DNA from: Sinotaia quadrata
Taxonomy: Eukaryota; Mollusca; Gastropoda; Architaenioglossa; Viviparidae
Length of the DNA stretch: 64,000 nucleotides
NCBI GenBank assembly: GCA_028829895.1
Contig: CM054181.1
Coordinates: 69,125,759 to 69,189,758 of the forward strand
Direction of reading: 5' to 3'
Part shown: positions 1 through 14,539 of the stretch, one piece after another
How the letters are laid out: every line of letters starts with the position of its first letter
Numbering within the stretch: the stretch's first letter is position 1
Notes under the pieces: model-generated
Seen by the model: only the letters and a program-made list of their open reading frames with translations
Databases searched by the model: none
Told to the model about the DNA's origin: nothing
Made by a program: the position numbers and the translations under genes

Positions 1-515
1 GTCAGTTACTATACAACATGGATTCAGTGCCAAATCAGTGTGCCAGTTACCATACAACATGGATTCAGTGTTGAGTCAGAGTGTCAGTTACTATACAACA
101 TGGATTCAGTGCCAAATCAGTGTGCCAGTTAACATACACCATGTGCCCGTTACCATAGATCATGGATTCAGTGTTAAGTCAGCATGCCAGTTACTTACTA
201 TACAGCATTATTTAGTGTTGTCAATGTGATAGTTACCACAACATTCTTCAGTGTTAAGTCAGTGTGACAGTTACCACACAACATTCTTCAGTGTTAAGTC
301 AGTGTGACAGTTACCACACAACATTCTTCAGTGCTAAGTCAATGTGACAGTTACCACACAACATTCTTCAGTGTTAAGTCAGTGTGACAGTTACCACACA
401 ACATTCTTCAGTGCTAAGTCAATGTGACAGTTACCACACAACATTCTTCAGTGTTAAGTCAGTGTGACAGTTACCACACAACATTCTTCAGTGTTAAGTC
501 AGTGTGCAAGAATCT
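1..515. repeat. 40/41-bp minisatellite, cut by window edge
   Basis: Tandem units carry the core CAGTTACNATACAACAT or its relative CAGTTACCACACAACATTC. Positions 1-200 hold a 41-bp form (starts at 3, 44, 85, about 125). Positions 241-510 hold seven very regular 40-bp copies starting at 241, 281, 321, 361, 401, 441 and 481. The array probably extends left of the window. Short open frames through it are not genes. Confidence 0.9.
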
Positions 516-1130
516 TTGCAACAGACCTAAGTACAACTCGACAGCGGCAACCACCTCTATGCACATTGCGTTGTGTGAAGTCAGTGTGAAGTCAGTGTGA
601 GGAGCATAAGCAGGCAAAACATTAGAAATAAATAAAGAAACTAAAACTCTAAAAGTGACGCCTGAAAAGTAAGGAATCAGCGCGTCACTCACTCTGTCTG
701 CGCCATGCTAAAAAACGCATCAAGCACGTAACCAGAAAAAGTAGGTCTTTGCACCGTTTGAGAATATTACTCGACACTCAATCACTCGACATTCAATTAC
801 TCGACTTGGCTAAGTTTTGTTTTTGTGATTTTGTTAATGATTTGGAGTTTTTCTTATTATGTTTTGTTGTTGTTTGCCTATTTATTTATTTTTAATATTT
901 TTCTCGTCTGTGGTATTTTGGTTATTTTTGGTTATTTATTTTGTTATTGTTTGTGATTTTTTTGTTTGTGGGTGTGTACTTGAGGATATGAGTATATTTA
1001 GTGGGGAGGGGAGTGCTGTTTTTGGGAGGTTGCATGTGTGCACGTGTCTGAGGTGTGCGAAATATTTAAGAAATAAAATTATTCGTGCACATTTACTGCT
1101 TTCAAATACACCTAGCCCCACAAGAAATTA
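516..1130. other. AT-rich DNA, no gene seen
   Basis: After the first array the sequence is unique, with a T-rich + strand from 820 to 970. I find no recognisable domain, RNA gene or repeat beyond short duplicated words such as GTGAAGTCAGT near 575-600. Confidence 0.5.
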
Positions 1131-1440
1131 AGAGTGACAGAACGAAATATACAAGCAGCAAAGAGATTCACAGTGACAGAATGAAATATATAATCTACAA
1201 ATAGATTCACAGTGACAGAACGAAATATATAATCTACAAATAGATTCACAGTGACAGAACGAAATATATAATCTACAAATAGATTCACAGTGACAGAACG
1301 AAATATATAATCTACAAATAGATTCACAGTGACAGAACGAAATATACAAGCATCAAAAGAGATTCAGAGTGACAAACGAAACAGACAAACAGTAAATAGA
1401 TTAAGAGTGATAGAATGAAATATATAAGCAGTAAATAGAC
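1131..1440. repeat. 39-bp minisatellite
   Basis: About eight units contain AGATTCACAGTGACAGAACG followed by an AT-rich half. The central copies (1203, 1242, 1281, 1320) are nearly perfect and the outer copies are diverged. Because 39 is a multiple of three, the - strand stays open with a 13-residue repeat. I read this as a by-product of the period. Confidence 0.88.
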
Positions 1441-1872
1441 TACTTGTATTATCATTTTCAGATTTTTGACTGCAATATTCATGTAATATTATTGTTATGT
1501 CATAAAACAAATACCAGGGATGACCACACAGAGTACAGTAACTTAAAGAGTAAAGCTGTGCTCACAAAATCAAGGACTGAAATTTGTTGAAAACGACACT
1601 GATAAAAAGTTTTTTTTCTCTCGTTTTTAAGTCGGACGTTCGCATTCTGCTTTTCCTAATTTTACAGATGAATTATTAATGTTGATAAAAATAGCAATGC
1701 TGTGAATGAAGCATAATACAGTGAACTGTATGACAAAAATTATTCTGGCCTTACAATTAAGGCCGAACTACTAACGTTGTGTATATGTCATTCATTTCAA
1801 AATTAGAGCGATATTCATGTTTATGATTTAACTGCAAGAATGCAGACCGGCGAAAGCATCGAAAAAAATCAT
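1441..1872. other. AT-rich DNA, no gene seen
   Basis: Unique AT-rich sequence with no open frame of note and no motif I can name. Confidence 0.5.
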
Positions 1873-2520
1873 AATGGATTTACGAGTGATTGATAAACGA
1901 CATACAAGTCATTGATAACAGATATATGAGTGATTAATAAACTAAATGTGCATGATTGATAATGGATATACAAGTGGTTGATAATCGATAAACGAGTGAT
2001 TGATAATGGATATAAGAGTGATTGAAAACGATATTCTAATGATTGAAAACGGTGTACGAATGATTGATAACGTATATACGGATATACGAGTGATTGATAA
2101 TAAATATTCGAATGATTGATAACGGATATACGAATGATTAATAACATTAATAAACTATACATGAGTAGTTGATAAAAGATGTTCGAATGATTCAAAACGG
2201 ATATACGAGTGATTGATAAACTATATACGAGTGATTGATAAACTATATATGACTGATTGATAAACTATATACGACTAATTGATAAACTATATATGACTGA
2301 TTGATAAACTATATACGAGTGATTGATAAACTATATACGACTGATTGATAAACTATATACGACTAATTGATAAACTATATATGACTGATTGATAAACTAT
2401 ATACGAGTGATTGATAAACTATATACGAGTGATTGATAACGGATATTCGAATGACTGATATCGGATATAGAATAATTCATAGCATATATACTAATGATGG
2501 ATAAATGATATACGAATGAT
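1873..2520. repeat. ~22-bp degenerate minisatellite
   Basis: About 28 imperfect copies of ACGAGTGATTGATAAACTAT. The 2190-2430 core is most regular (GATTGATAAACTATATACGA). The left part alternates with GATAACGGATAT versions. Open frames across it are repeat artefacts. Confidence 0.88.
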
Positions 2521-2782
2521 TGCCCTGCGTTCGTACATTCCAGTCCTGGTGTCGCTTTTCTGGAGTCAATATAACTGGACAGGAACTGTTTATTTAAGTA
2601 GTCCAGGAAATTAACAATAATTATATATATATTCAAGTAAAGTGTAGCTTTATCTTTCATAGAATTACAACAGCAAAAATATACAGCGGATTTCCAAACA
2701 ACTAGCTGCGCTTGTGAACAGGCGACGGAACAACATAGCATTTTGATGCGATCAGTGGGTTCTTTTTGCATTTTCCTGTGGT

Positions 2783-3140
2783 TTGCTCTCTCACTTTATA
2801 TGAGATTTATGTGTCTCATGCCTGGACTATGTTCTAGACTGTTATTTAATGTCTCGTTTTATATGAGATTTATGTATCTCATGCCTGGACTATGTTCTAG
2901 AGTCTAGACTCTAGACTGTTGTTTGCTCTCTTGTTTTATATGAGATTTGTGTATCTCTTGCCTGGACTATGTTCTAGTACTGTCTTGCTTTATACAAGAT
3001 TTATGTATCGTTTGTCAGTCTATGTTCTAGAATCTAGACTGTGATTTATGTTTCCCTTGACTGGACTATGTTCTAGACTGTTGTTTACTGTCTCGCTTTA
3101 CACAAGATTTATGTTTCACTTGACTGGACTATGTTCTAAA
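2783..3140. repeat. ~60-bp minisatellite, interrupted by a transposon
   Basis: Five or six diverged units contain TATGAGATTTATGTATCTC and GGACTATGTTCTAGACTGTT. The repeat breaks at 3141 and its flavour resumes at 4171 (TCTAATCTGTTGTTTG), so the hAT-like element at 3142-4168 appears inserted into this older array. Confidence 0.8.
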
Positions 3141-3141
3141 C

Positions 3142-4168
3142 CAGGGGTCGGCAAAGCGCAGCCTTTAGGCCAGATACAGCCTAACTAGTATTCCAGTCCG
3201 GCCTAATGTCCCCTAGTTGTGTATTATTGGATCCGGCCTAATTGAATTGTCGCAGTTTTGTTCCCCTTCATTACTGCTTGTTGCAGCTCAAGCTGTGGTG
3301 CATGTATATTTTTAGAACTTATGTCAGGCACTTGTATGCAACAGAAGGGTCTTTAAATGAAAGGTCTTTTCATACCCTTTTGACTGAGGTATGGGTTTAA
3401 TCCGTTAATGTACTCATGACCTGTGGGTCAAACGCAATCCAATCATATGCGAGCTATTTAAATCACTCATTCTTACAACAAAGGCTTCCTACGTGTATTG
3501 AGTGTACTTCTCTAGGCAAATTCCAAAGTGAAATCCATTAGTTTACACTAAATTTAATAGAGCGATAATTATTTAGATAAGTACTTTAGTTGCTATTTCT
3601 TTAGAGAGTTTATAGTTATATTATGTAGTTTAATATGATTAATGTGATTAGGAGTTTGTTTCCATCGTTTTTTTGTAGTAGTGGGTCTGTCATTACATGC
3701 TTGTTACGGGAACTCTTTCTCAATCATGTCGCAATCGACACAAAATGTAGAAAATATACTAATCTTTATGAAGATAAGACAAATGAATTACATACTTGGC
3801 GGTACTATTATTTCACTTTAATTTTATAGATAGATGTTTGATGTAACTTCATTCATTCATAAATTAATGTTGAATTAGGTCACTACAAAAATCAAGGAAG
3901 ATTATCAGTATTTACATACCATTGCAAAGATGCTACTTTCACTTCTAACCTTGACGTTCCACAATTTTTCTTGTCTGTTTAGATAATTAGATCTATTTAA
4001 CGTTTCAACAATCTAAATATAGTTTATTTTTAAAAAATGTAAAAAGTGGACTTATTTTAATTGTACAAGCACTGGCTTAGTTAAAGTTCAACATTAGTGT
4101 TTCTTCAGGCCTAGTGTGCCTTTTTGACCTGAAATGGCCTAGTAGCCCGAAAAGTTTGCCGACCTCTG
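3142..4168. mobile_element. hAT-like non-autonomous DNA transposon
   Basis: The left end CAGGGGTCGGCAAA (3142-3155) and the right end TTTGCCGACCTCTG (4155-4168) are inverted copies matching at 13 of 14 positions. Subterminal sequence is rich in GGCC words (GGCCAGATA, CCGGCCTAATG), as in hAT elements that begin CAGGGGTCGGCAA. Flanks TCTAAACC and TCTAATCT agree at 6 of 8 bases, compatible with an old 8-bp target duplication, although the host minisatellite could give similar words by chance. The roughly 900-bp interior has no intact transposase frame. hAT membership rests on the termini only. Confidence 0.72.
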
Positions 4169-4215
4169 AATCTAATCTGTTGTTTGATGCTTTTCTTTCT
4201 AGTCATTGGAAGAAA

Positions 4216-5690
<1,475 letters not shown>

Positions 5691-5693
5691 ATT

Positions 5694-5745
5694 AGCTTCC
5701 GGGTCAATTTTGGGCTTCCGGTCGCGCCTGCGTAATGACTCAGTG
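5694..5745. promoter_or_regulatory. Promoter-like cluster of ETS, NRF1-like and AP-1 motifs
   Basis: Within about 50 bp are CTTCCGGG (5696), CTTCCGG (5715), GCGCCTGCGTA (about 5724) and TGACTCA (5736). Paired ETS sites with an NRF1-like word are typical of TATA-less housekeeping promoters. No convincing exon lies on either side, so this is a motif-level call. Confidence 0.3.
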
Positions 5746-7590
5746 GGCATCCAACCTCACCCTTTTCTTCGCTATATGATAGACAAAACGTGTATTTGAA
5801 AAATATCCCACACATGATGCACCGTGTGCTGCCATTGCTCTCCAAACGACAGTTTGCCACAGGTGGTCGCTCTCCTTCTTTGACCCATGACCCCGCCACT
5901 CACTGGTCGACCATTGCCCTGGTTTCTTCCCTTGGCAAGGAAAAGATAGAGTTATCGGTCCTGAAACATAAATCGTTTCCTAATGGGCTCTCGGCACCTG
6001 TTAGTCCTATGCAGAGAAAAAAGGATGGGGAGAAAAAGTGCTGTTCATTAACCCTAGATCTTACGTCCTCGTCTGCACACAAAAACACTAGGGACTGAGC
6101 ATGCCTAAGCATTCAAGACTCATTTCCGGTTTTAGATAATCAATAAACAGGAAGTGAAGAAAAGTGCATTCGATTATGATGAAACGTTTCTTTAGGCGGT
6201 GTTCGTCAACGCTCGACGACTTTAAACTCTTTATGCATTACATTTGTACAAAGTCGCCCACGGGACGTAATGATTGCAAAATTATCAACATAGGTCAAAA
6301 AGTGCTACTGCAATAGTATAACGTTTATATATACATGGTGACCCAATTTTTTAGTCAAACACATAAACACACAAATACACTTCACACGCAAATGGACTCA
6401 ACTATAAAGCAATACAAATATGCACAATGCACTAATACGCTCGTTGAGTAAAAACATTTAAATGAAATACATGCATAGGTAGATGGAGAGAAATGCAAAT
6501 ATATGCATACAGAATGGTATACAACTATGCATGAAGAACGTTCGTGACATGCGCTCACAATACGCGTAATCATACAGAACACACCAAAAATTGTTTTCAC
6601 CTCGAGCAGTAGAATACAAATCTCTTCTTCTCTTCTCTCAAAAGTTATTAATTAGTTTTAGTCGAAGCTAACAGCAACCAACATTTTCTATAAAAACTCG
6701 ACTATGATAGGTTGCAAATTTTAAGAAAGAAAGAAAGAAACTTATGAACATGACTAAAAACACGACAAGAAACACTGTCACGTGCTGTCTGTCCAGAAAA
6801 CATTTCTGCATGCAAGAATCCGGTCGCTATTTACACAGTTGGGGAAGTAAGCTGGAAAGACATTCTATGTTGAACCAATCTCCACTTCCTCGACTTCAAT
6901 GCTGCAGAACACAACTGTCTCCCACTAACCCCAACCCCTTCCCTCCAAACCAGACCCCCAACTACCGCCCCTCCTCTAGACCCACCCTAAAGCACATCTG
7001 TGAGAATGAACCCAATAAACAATCTCCCAACGATGCTTAACTGCGCCACCACTGAGGCGAGTAATAGACTCTTGAGTGTGTTGCATAATTATTTCCCCTG
7101 TTACCAGGAATTTTTACAAATCTATAATTAAAATAAGTATATTTTTGTTTTCTTGGTTTTGGAGATTCCTTAAAAATAGCTTTTGGTGCACTGTTTTACC
7201 ACTGAAAAGTAGTCAAAAACTTAATAGGTTCGTCATTTCACAAAGATTGATGACGAAGATCTGTAAACAGTTATCTTTTCATGATTTCTTTTTTTTTAAA
7301 AATGTGATCACTTCTGATCACAATGCGATACCATAGCATATTTACTTCTTCCTGATATAGAGGTCACTAATGGACAGGACGGTTTACAGTTTATACTGCA
7401 ATCACCAACAAGTACAAGAGGAATAAGTTTCAAATCATGTTCTTATTTTCCATTTCATCAAATTCCTGTGTGCACTGCTGTATGAGAGATCCTTTAATCA
7501 GATTTTGGAAACAGTGAATCAATACACATGAGTGTAACACTTTTTGCCTCTGAAAGACAAAATAACATAGCTGCACTCAAGTATAATCCT
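5746..7590. other. Unique DNA, no supported gene
   Basis: Composition is somewhat less AT-rich between 5800 and 6120. Open frames near 5790-6098 and 6744-7040 have no domain I recognise and overlap frames on the other strand. A GAAA run lies at 6724-6740. I see no reliable splice or start context. Confidence 0.45.
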
Positions 7591-7599
7591 TGCTGAAGA

Positions 7600-8020
7600 T
7601 CTAAGACTGTTTCAGCCTTTTCTAGCTAATATAACATAGCTGCACTTAAGCATAATCCTTGCAGAAGATTTAACTAAAAGATTCTTTTACCCTTATTTAG
7701 TTTAGATTTTTGTAACAATGAAGAATTTTCGCTTTGACTGTTCTAGCACAGCATTATTAAGAGTGCAACTTACATTGCCATACAATGACATAAATTACGG
7801 CTTAGATTGTGTAGCACAGCATTATTAAGAGTGCAACTTACATTGCCATACAATGACATAAATTACGGCTTAGATTGTGTAGCACAGCATTATTAAGAGT
7901 GCAACTTACATTGCCATACAATGACATAAATTACGGCTTAGATTGTGTAGCACAGCAATATTAAGAGTGCAACTTACATTGCCATACAATGACATAAATT
8001 ACGGCTCAGATTGTGTAGCA
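7600..8020. repeat. 68-bp minisatellite
   Basis: Four near-identical 68-bp units start at 7745, 7813, 7881 and 7949 with AGCACAGCATTATTAAGAG. To the left, 7570-7670 holds two diverged copies of a related-length segment (ATAACATAGCTGCACT). Confidence 0.9.
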
Positions 8021-10230
8021 CGACAGAAAAGCCATTGGGTAGCTGACTTTCACAGATTTTTCTCTTGCAGCTCCTAATGATTTCCAAATTTGATGAGTGT
8101 GACGATGTGTGACAAATTCTGTGTCATGACCTCGTGACCCAATTGCTCGTTTCAAAATTAAAATTTTGAACGGACCTTTGTTGAAATTCACCCGTGATAC
8201 ATCAGTATCTAGAATCTTCTAGCAAGGTCAGATTGTTGCATAACTTTAGGCCATTGTCCAGCACCTTCGAGATCAACAACATACCACGTGAGCGGTCACG
8301 TGATGCGTTCAATGCAGTTTCATAAAATATGATCATAGGCGCGAAAACATTCACTCACTCCCAGACCGGCAGACGCACAAGACAGCTATAACATTAGCTC
8401 CGTCCCGCCGCCTTACCGAGTCGTATGAGAGAGTCGAAGAAAGAACCCGCTAGAGCAGTAAATCTACTTTTAAGAGGTAACAATAACACGTCTACTTCTT
8501 ACAGTATCTATTGCATTGTTGATTGTATTTTGTAATTGAATTGATGTATGTATTTTGTGCAGCTTAGCGCTATTTTAGCCAAAGCACGTGTTTCGATGTA
8601 AAGGGACAAATCTAAAAGTTATTGTATATAAATTATTGTAACTTTTTCTTATCTTTAATTTATATAAATCTTAAATTCCCTAGTGCCGCCAGAATGTCTG
8701 TGCACGTGGTGAATTCTTCTTTGTAATTCAAATTGTTCTTGCATATAATTTTTCGTGTAAAATTGTAAAGCATTCATGCTTCATTTTGAATTAATCCTTT
8801 GTGTGAATTCTAATTTTTAATGCTGTAAATATTTGGGAATTCATACGTTCGTGTAACGTTATATGTAACACACACGTGAACCACAATGTATATTTAAATA
8901 TAACCATATTTGAATTGTAAACGACACGATAGTCAAAGATTCTAGATTCAGAACTTTTAAACAAAGAAACATGTGCTTGGGTTTTGCGAATATAGACGCA
9001 AATAGTTACAGAGCCCAAATCCTTTGTTTCAGCCGGGTTCTTATGTTATTCCTCTCTACCTTCGTACTTCTTGAGTCGTACGCCGACTCGGGTGTCTTCA
9101 TGACCCATACGTGAACTATGCAGAAGTACCTCGTGTTAACTACGGTTAACGATTCGTCGCAAGTACATTAGCGATGCAGTAATTGAGTGGACGATTGACT
9201 GTTATGCTATGCAGTACTGACGATGAGCCAAAGTGATGTGGACCAGTTCTAACCAGTTGAACCCCACATGCGACCAAGAGTGTAGTTAAGTATATCTACT
9301 GTGGTCCAGGATCAAGTGACTATTTGGCAAGATAATTCTCGTTAAAACTATTAACAAAGACGGTAGAATAAGAGATAACCTCTGTGTTGAATCATAGACG
9401 TCGTGCTCGTGATTAATTGTTGCTGTTAATTGTTAAACTTATTAAATCTTATTTCATTTTGTTAAGAACCTCTTTTTGTAGTAATTTGTATGCATATAGA
9501 CCAAAAAACGTGGATTGGATGGGGGCTGTTTGAGCTAAACGAATGACGTAATGAATGCATATGAATCTAAGAGAGTTTTTAACGATTTCCAATCTAGCTA
9601 ATGTACGCAAATTATCAGTTTCGTAAATCTGTGATCTAGACTACAGAGATGCATTTTTAATTTAGTCGAATGATGATTTGAGCAACCAGTCTGTTTAGGT
9701 TAAACGAGAGGGAATTAATTTAAATAGTAAATTAAAGTTCTATAATTTCCTAAGCAGGGTCTCTAAATAAATACTGGAAACGTAACAATGAGACAGACTA
9801 CTCAGAGACTGCATCTTCTTTTTCCTCCTGTCTTGAGGAGGTTTCTTAGATACTCCCTGACGTAGACTCCTGCCAAAACACATTAAGTCAAATTCACAAT
9901 CTCTTGATCCAAGGAAATAAAGTGATGCAAGTTAGAGGAATTTTGATGGATTATTCACGGAACATCTGCTAATAAACAGCAAGCCAAAATCATATGGACT
10001 TGTATTGATAGCTGTATCAGAAAACAATATTTTCACACCAACCTGTCAACCTGTGATACTAGTCAGCTGTAACAGATACCAACATTTCACACCAACTGAT
10101 TTAAAGAACATGCCAAAATCGTGTCACGTGTGATGCTAGTCAGCTGAAACAAATGTAGCGAGAAACGATAACTGCAAGACTAAAAGACAAGCTTGTGACG
10201 CTTATAAGACGGAGAAGAGGGTTATAGTAT
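8021..10230. other. Unique DNA with a GC-richer block at 8280-8480
   Basis: Two CACGTG palindromes (8285-8290 and 8297-8302) lie upstream of a TATA-like CATAAAATATG (about 8321) and a GC-richer stretch ending near 8460. This could be a promoter or an old LTR, but I cannot show paired LTRs, a primer site or coding sequence. The rest is AT-rich with no gene seen. Confidence 0.35.
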
Positions 10231-10340
10231 ACAACTGTAAATATTTGTGCGTGATTTACAACTGTAAATATTTGTGTGTGACTTACAACTGTAAATATTT
10301 CTGTGTGACTTACAGCTGTAAATATTTCTGTGTGACTTAA
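10231..10340. repeat. 27-bp tandem repeat
   Basis: Four copies of a 27-bp unit containing ACTGTAAATATTTGTGTGTG. It is open on the - strand because 27 is a multiple of three. Confidence 0.85.
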
Positions 10341-11434
10341 CAACACTTCTTATGAATCAGAGTTCCTAACAAATTTCACCCCCACCTCCACCCAAGTTCA
10401 CCTGTATGAAGTCTTTTATATGTTCCTATTTTATTGTTTAAATTTTCATTATTTTTCATTTTATAAAATCTCTTTAATGGGAAAGAAAAAGCACAAAATG
10501 TATAAATGAGTTTGAGAAAATAAGAGAACAAACTGTATTCACACAACACTCACACGTGAGCAAAATGTAATTACAAACACAAAGTAAGTTATATCGCACT
10601 AAAATCTTCGGCCCTAGCGTCACTTAAAAAAAAAAATCTTGTGCTTTGATTAGAAACTTATTTTTTTTATAATGTGAGTATTTATTTACTAAACAATTAC
10701 ACTGCCTTTCATATAATTAATATAACTGATATAAACAAAGTCATGTTGCATTCCCCATTTCTCACTGCTTTTACATGCTTCAACCTGACAACAGCTTATT
10801 AACTGTATAACTCGAACAATCAAGGAATTTCTTAAGTATCAATAAATTAACAAGTGTCTGTGATAAAGATTAGTTTCTAAACTCAATACGTATACATGGA
10901 AAATCAATAATAAAGCTGGATTTATTTATAGACGACATATTATGTTGTACATTAATTTCACACAAAATCCATTATTATTCGGACAAATTTTAACAATCTC
11001 AGGTAATTGGCAATCATTAAAAAAGCGGATATTTTAACAATCATACGTAATTGACAATCATTAAATATTTTATGAGTGACGACTGCTACCAGCACAGGAG
11101 ATTTTGAAAATCAGAATAAATTAATAGTATTCTACTGCCTCAGTCACCTGCAACAGGAAAAAAGATGAATCAATTATTTTGTTTTTATTACCTCCCACCT
11201 TATCAGTCAGCGAGGCGTACCGCAACTGAATACTATCAGTACTTGTCTCCCTTCGTTTAAAAGCCATGAAAAAACAACAAAATTTCTTTGGAATCTTGTT
11301 TTAAAACTTTCTCCATGCATTCGAAACACTGGTAATAAAAATGATAAAGAGCCGTGCAGCCACCTGCCCGCCACTGACAACTTTTACAACGACCACGTGT
11401 TCCCTAGAACTCTCTGCTCTCAGATTAGTCCCTG
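10341..11434. other. AT-rich DNA, no gene seen
   Basis: Unique AT-rich sequence with A and T homopolymers near 10625 and 10665. No coding or RNA signal is seen. Confidence 0.5.
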
Positions 11435-11605
11435 TTAAGTGGGTCACCTCTTGATTGAGTCACCTATTAATTGAGTGTCCTGTTAACTGGGTCACCTGTT
11501 AAGTCTCATTTTTTTAATTGGGTCACCAGTTAATTGAGTCTCCTGTTAATTGGGTCACCTGTTAATTTGGTTACCTGTTGAGTCTCCTTTTAATTGTGTC
11601 ACCAT
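11435..11605. repeat. Degenerate short tandem repeat
   Basis: Eight or nine imperfect copies of TGGGTCACCTGTTAATT or TGAGTCTCCTGTTAATT, about 16-23 bp each. Confidence 0.7.
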
Positions 11606-11761
11606 AGTGGATGGATAGGGGCTCGCTAAATATAGAATAAATGACTGATTTATCTTCTCCTTTGTTAGGAAGTATAAGGACCAAAGTATCATCACAAAGA
11701 GTGCCCAAGGTCAAGTAACGTTAACATTGGCAACAAATATATAATTATTAAGTTTAGAAAT

Positions 11762-11763
<2 letters not shown>

Positions 11764-11824
<61 letters not shown>
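11764..11824. repeat. (GA)n microsatellite
   Basis: An uninterrupted GA run of about 61 bp. Confidence 0.97.
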
Positions 11825-11826
<2 letters not shown>

Positions 11827-12330
11827 TTCCTGAAAAGAAGTGATTTGTATCAATTTCCACCTGAAATACTGTAGTTTATTTTAATATCCCCTTTCCATAT
11901 TGAAAGAAAAACAAATATGATTCGTGTTTTTACAACATTTTTCACAAACTTCTTTGTGTTCCAATGCATTCTTACTGGAAACTCGACAAAGAGTCTTGTC
12001 AAATGTGTTCAGTTAGAAGAAAGAAAAAACCCATAAGCATTAAATTATATTAAGGTGCGCTTAAGTATTATGGTGGGGTTACAAAATAACCAAAAAATTT
12101 AAGGAAAGGAACTATCTAGGTTAAATTTTTACTTCATTTTAAGATAACCATCTTTAGAGAAATCCATCAATTTCTTATTCTATAACTTTTTATTATCGAC
12201 TATCGAGAAGAAGATATAATTCAACACAACTATTGACTAATCATCCTGACACAACAAAAGTTTTTGTATTGATATTTATTTATACGTGTATACACTATAC
12301 ACTATTTTTTCCCAGCGGTAATTACATGTA
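11825..12330. other. AT-rich DNA, no gene seen
   Basis: Unique AT-rich sequence without recognisable elements. Confidence 0.5.
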
Positions 12331-12452
12331 ATTTCAACATTTTGGTTTTAGTTTCAACGTTTTGGTTTTAGTTTCAATGCTTTGGTTTTAGTTTCAACGT
12401 TTTGGTTTTAGTTTCAATGTTTTGGTTTTAGTTTCAACGTTTTGGTTTTAGT
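12331..12452. repeat. 20-bp tandem repeat
   Basis: Six copies of GTTTCAACGTTTTGGTTTTA, varying mainly at ACGT/ATGT/ATGC. Confidence 0.93.
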
Positions 12453-13340
12453 GTGCTTTCATATCGCTCCACGCCAAGTGTCTCAATGTTGAAAAATAAT
12501 CATTTCCAGTTGGCAAGTCAGGTACTCCAAAGCGTAGCGTTTTCGTCCGCACCTTTGAAACTGTCAGCTTTAAATAGTGATGATATGATGTGCGAAAAGA
12601 GCATTCGATGACGTCACTCTGAGCAACAGACTTTGGGTACTACCCAGAAGCGAGTAGGTGCCAGGACGTCAACTGTACATATGGTTCCTCTGCATAAGGA
12701 CGTTTGTTCAGATGGTGAATTTGGGCTGTCAGTTTATACAGACAGGTTCTGAACTTATAACTCCAAACAAGCGCACACGCTCGCATACATGCACGCACAC
12801 ATTGCCACAGATCCGTTGAGATGGTTGTCGATGACTAAGTACCAGTTCACGTTTTTGTCAGCATAAGGCTGCAACGCTTTTGAGCCATGAGCAGAAGTTT
12901 GGGAATTATTTTATTTATGAAACTACTGACAAAGAAGATATGGCGAGTTTCTGGGTGAATTGAAGATTAATATGAGCACGTTGTCTATATTCTTCATAAT
13001 CTGTACACATAAGTGCGTCTGTACTCCATATAATATGTGTACGTGAGTGCATCTGTTCTCTACATAATTAGTGTATGTGAGTGCGCCTGTACTCTGCATA
13101 ACCTGTTTACATAAGTGCGTCTTTAATCTTAAAATAAAAAGAAATGTGCCCATAATTACACTTGTACTCTTCATAAAACGTGCTGATGTGTCCAGATGTT
13201 CTCTACAGGAAATGTGTATATGTGTGTGATGTATTTGTGGATGAATGTACCTATAGATGTTGGTTTCGTGTGCTACATTCACTCTATCACGTTCCCACAG
13301 CTAAAGGCGTGTATACTGAGGGAGAAGTGGTTAGTTACTC
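12453..13340. other. Unique DNA, no supported gene
   Basis: Contains a weak repeat of GTACGTGAGTGCATCTGT-like words (12995-13115) that opens a short - strand frame. No recognisable product. Confidence 0.45.
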
Positions 13341-13520
13341 AACAGAGAAATTGATAGACAGGAATAGGTTATCCCCCCAGTCACACTTCATCATAGACAG
13401 GTATAGGTTATCCCCCCAACCAGTCACACTTCAACATAGACAGGTATAGATTACCCCTCCCCCCAGTCACACTTCATCATAGACAGATATAGGTTATCCC
13501 TCCAGTCACACTTCATCACG
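13341..13520. repeat. ~47-bp minisatellite
   Basis: Four units contain ATAGACAGGTATAGGTTATC and CCCCCAGTCACACTTCATC, with a variable C run. Confidence 0.85.
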
Positions 13521-13713
13521 CTAGCTAGATAAAGACAGTTGATAGAGTAAACAGAAGAGTCCAATAACTGAACTGGCAACATTAATTTTAACAAACGTTT
13601 GATTGAAACTATGACGCCAACGCCACTTGGTTAATGGATATAATTATTATTAATTAATTAATCATCCAAAACTAATTACAAGTGATGAGAATCTTCATTT
13701 ATTTTATTAATGA

Positions 13714-14539
<826 letters not shown>

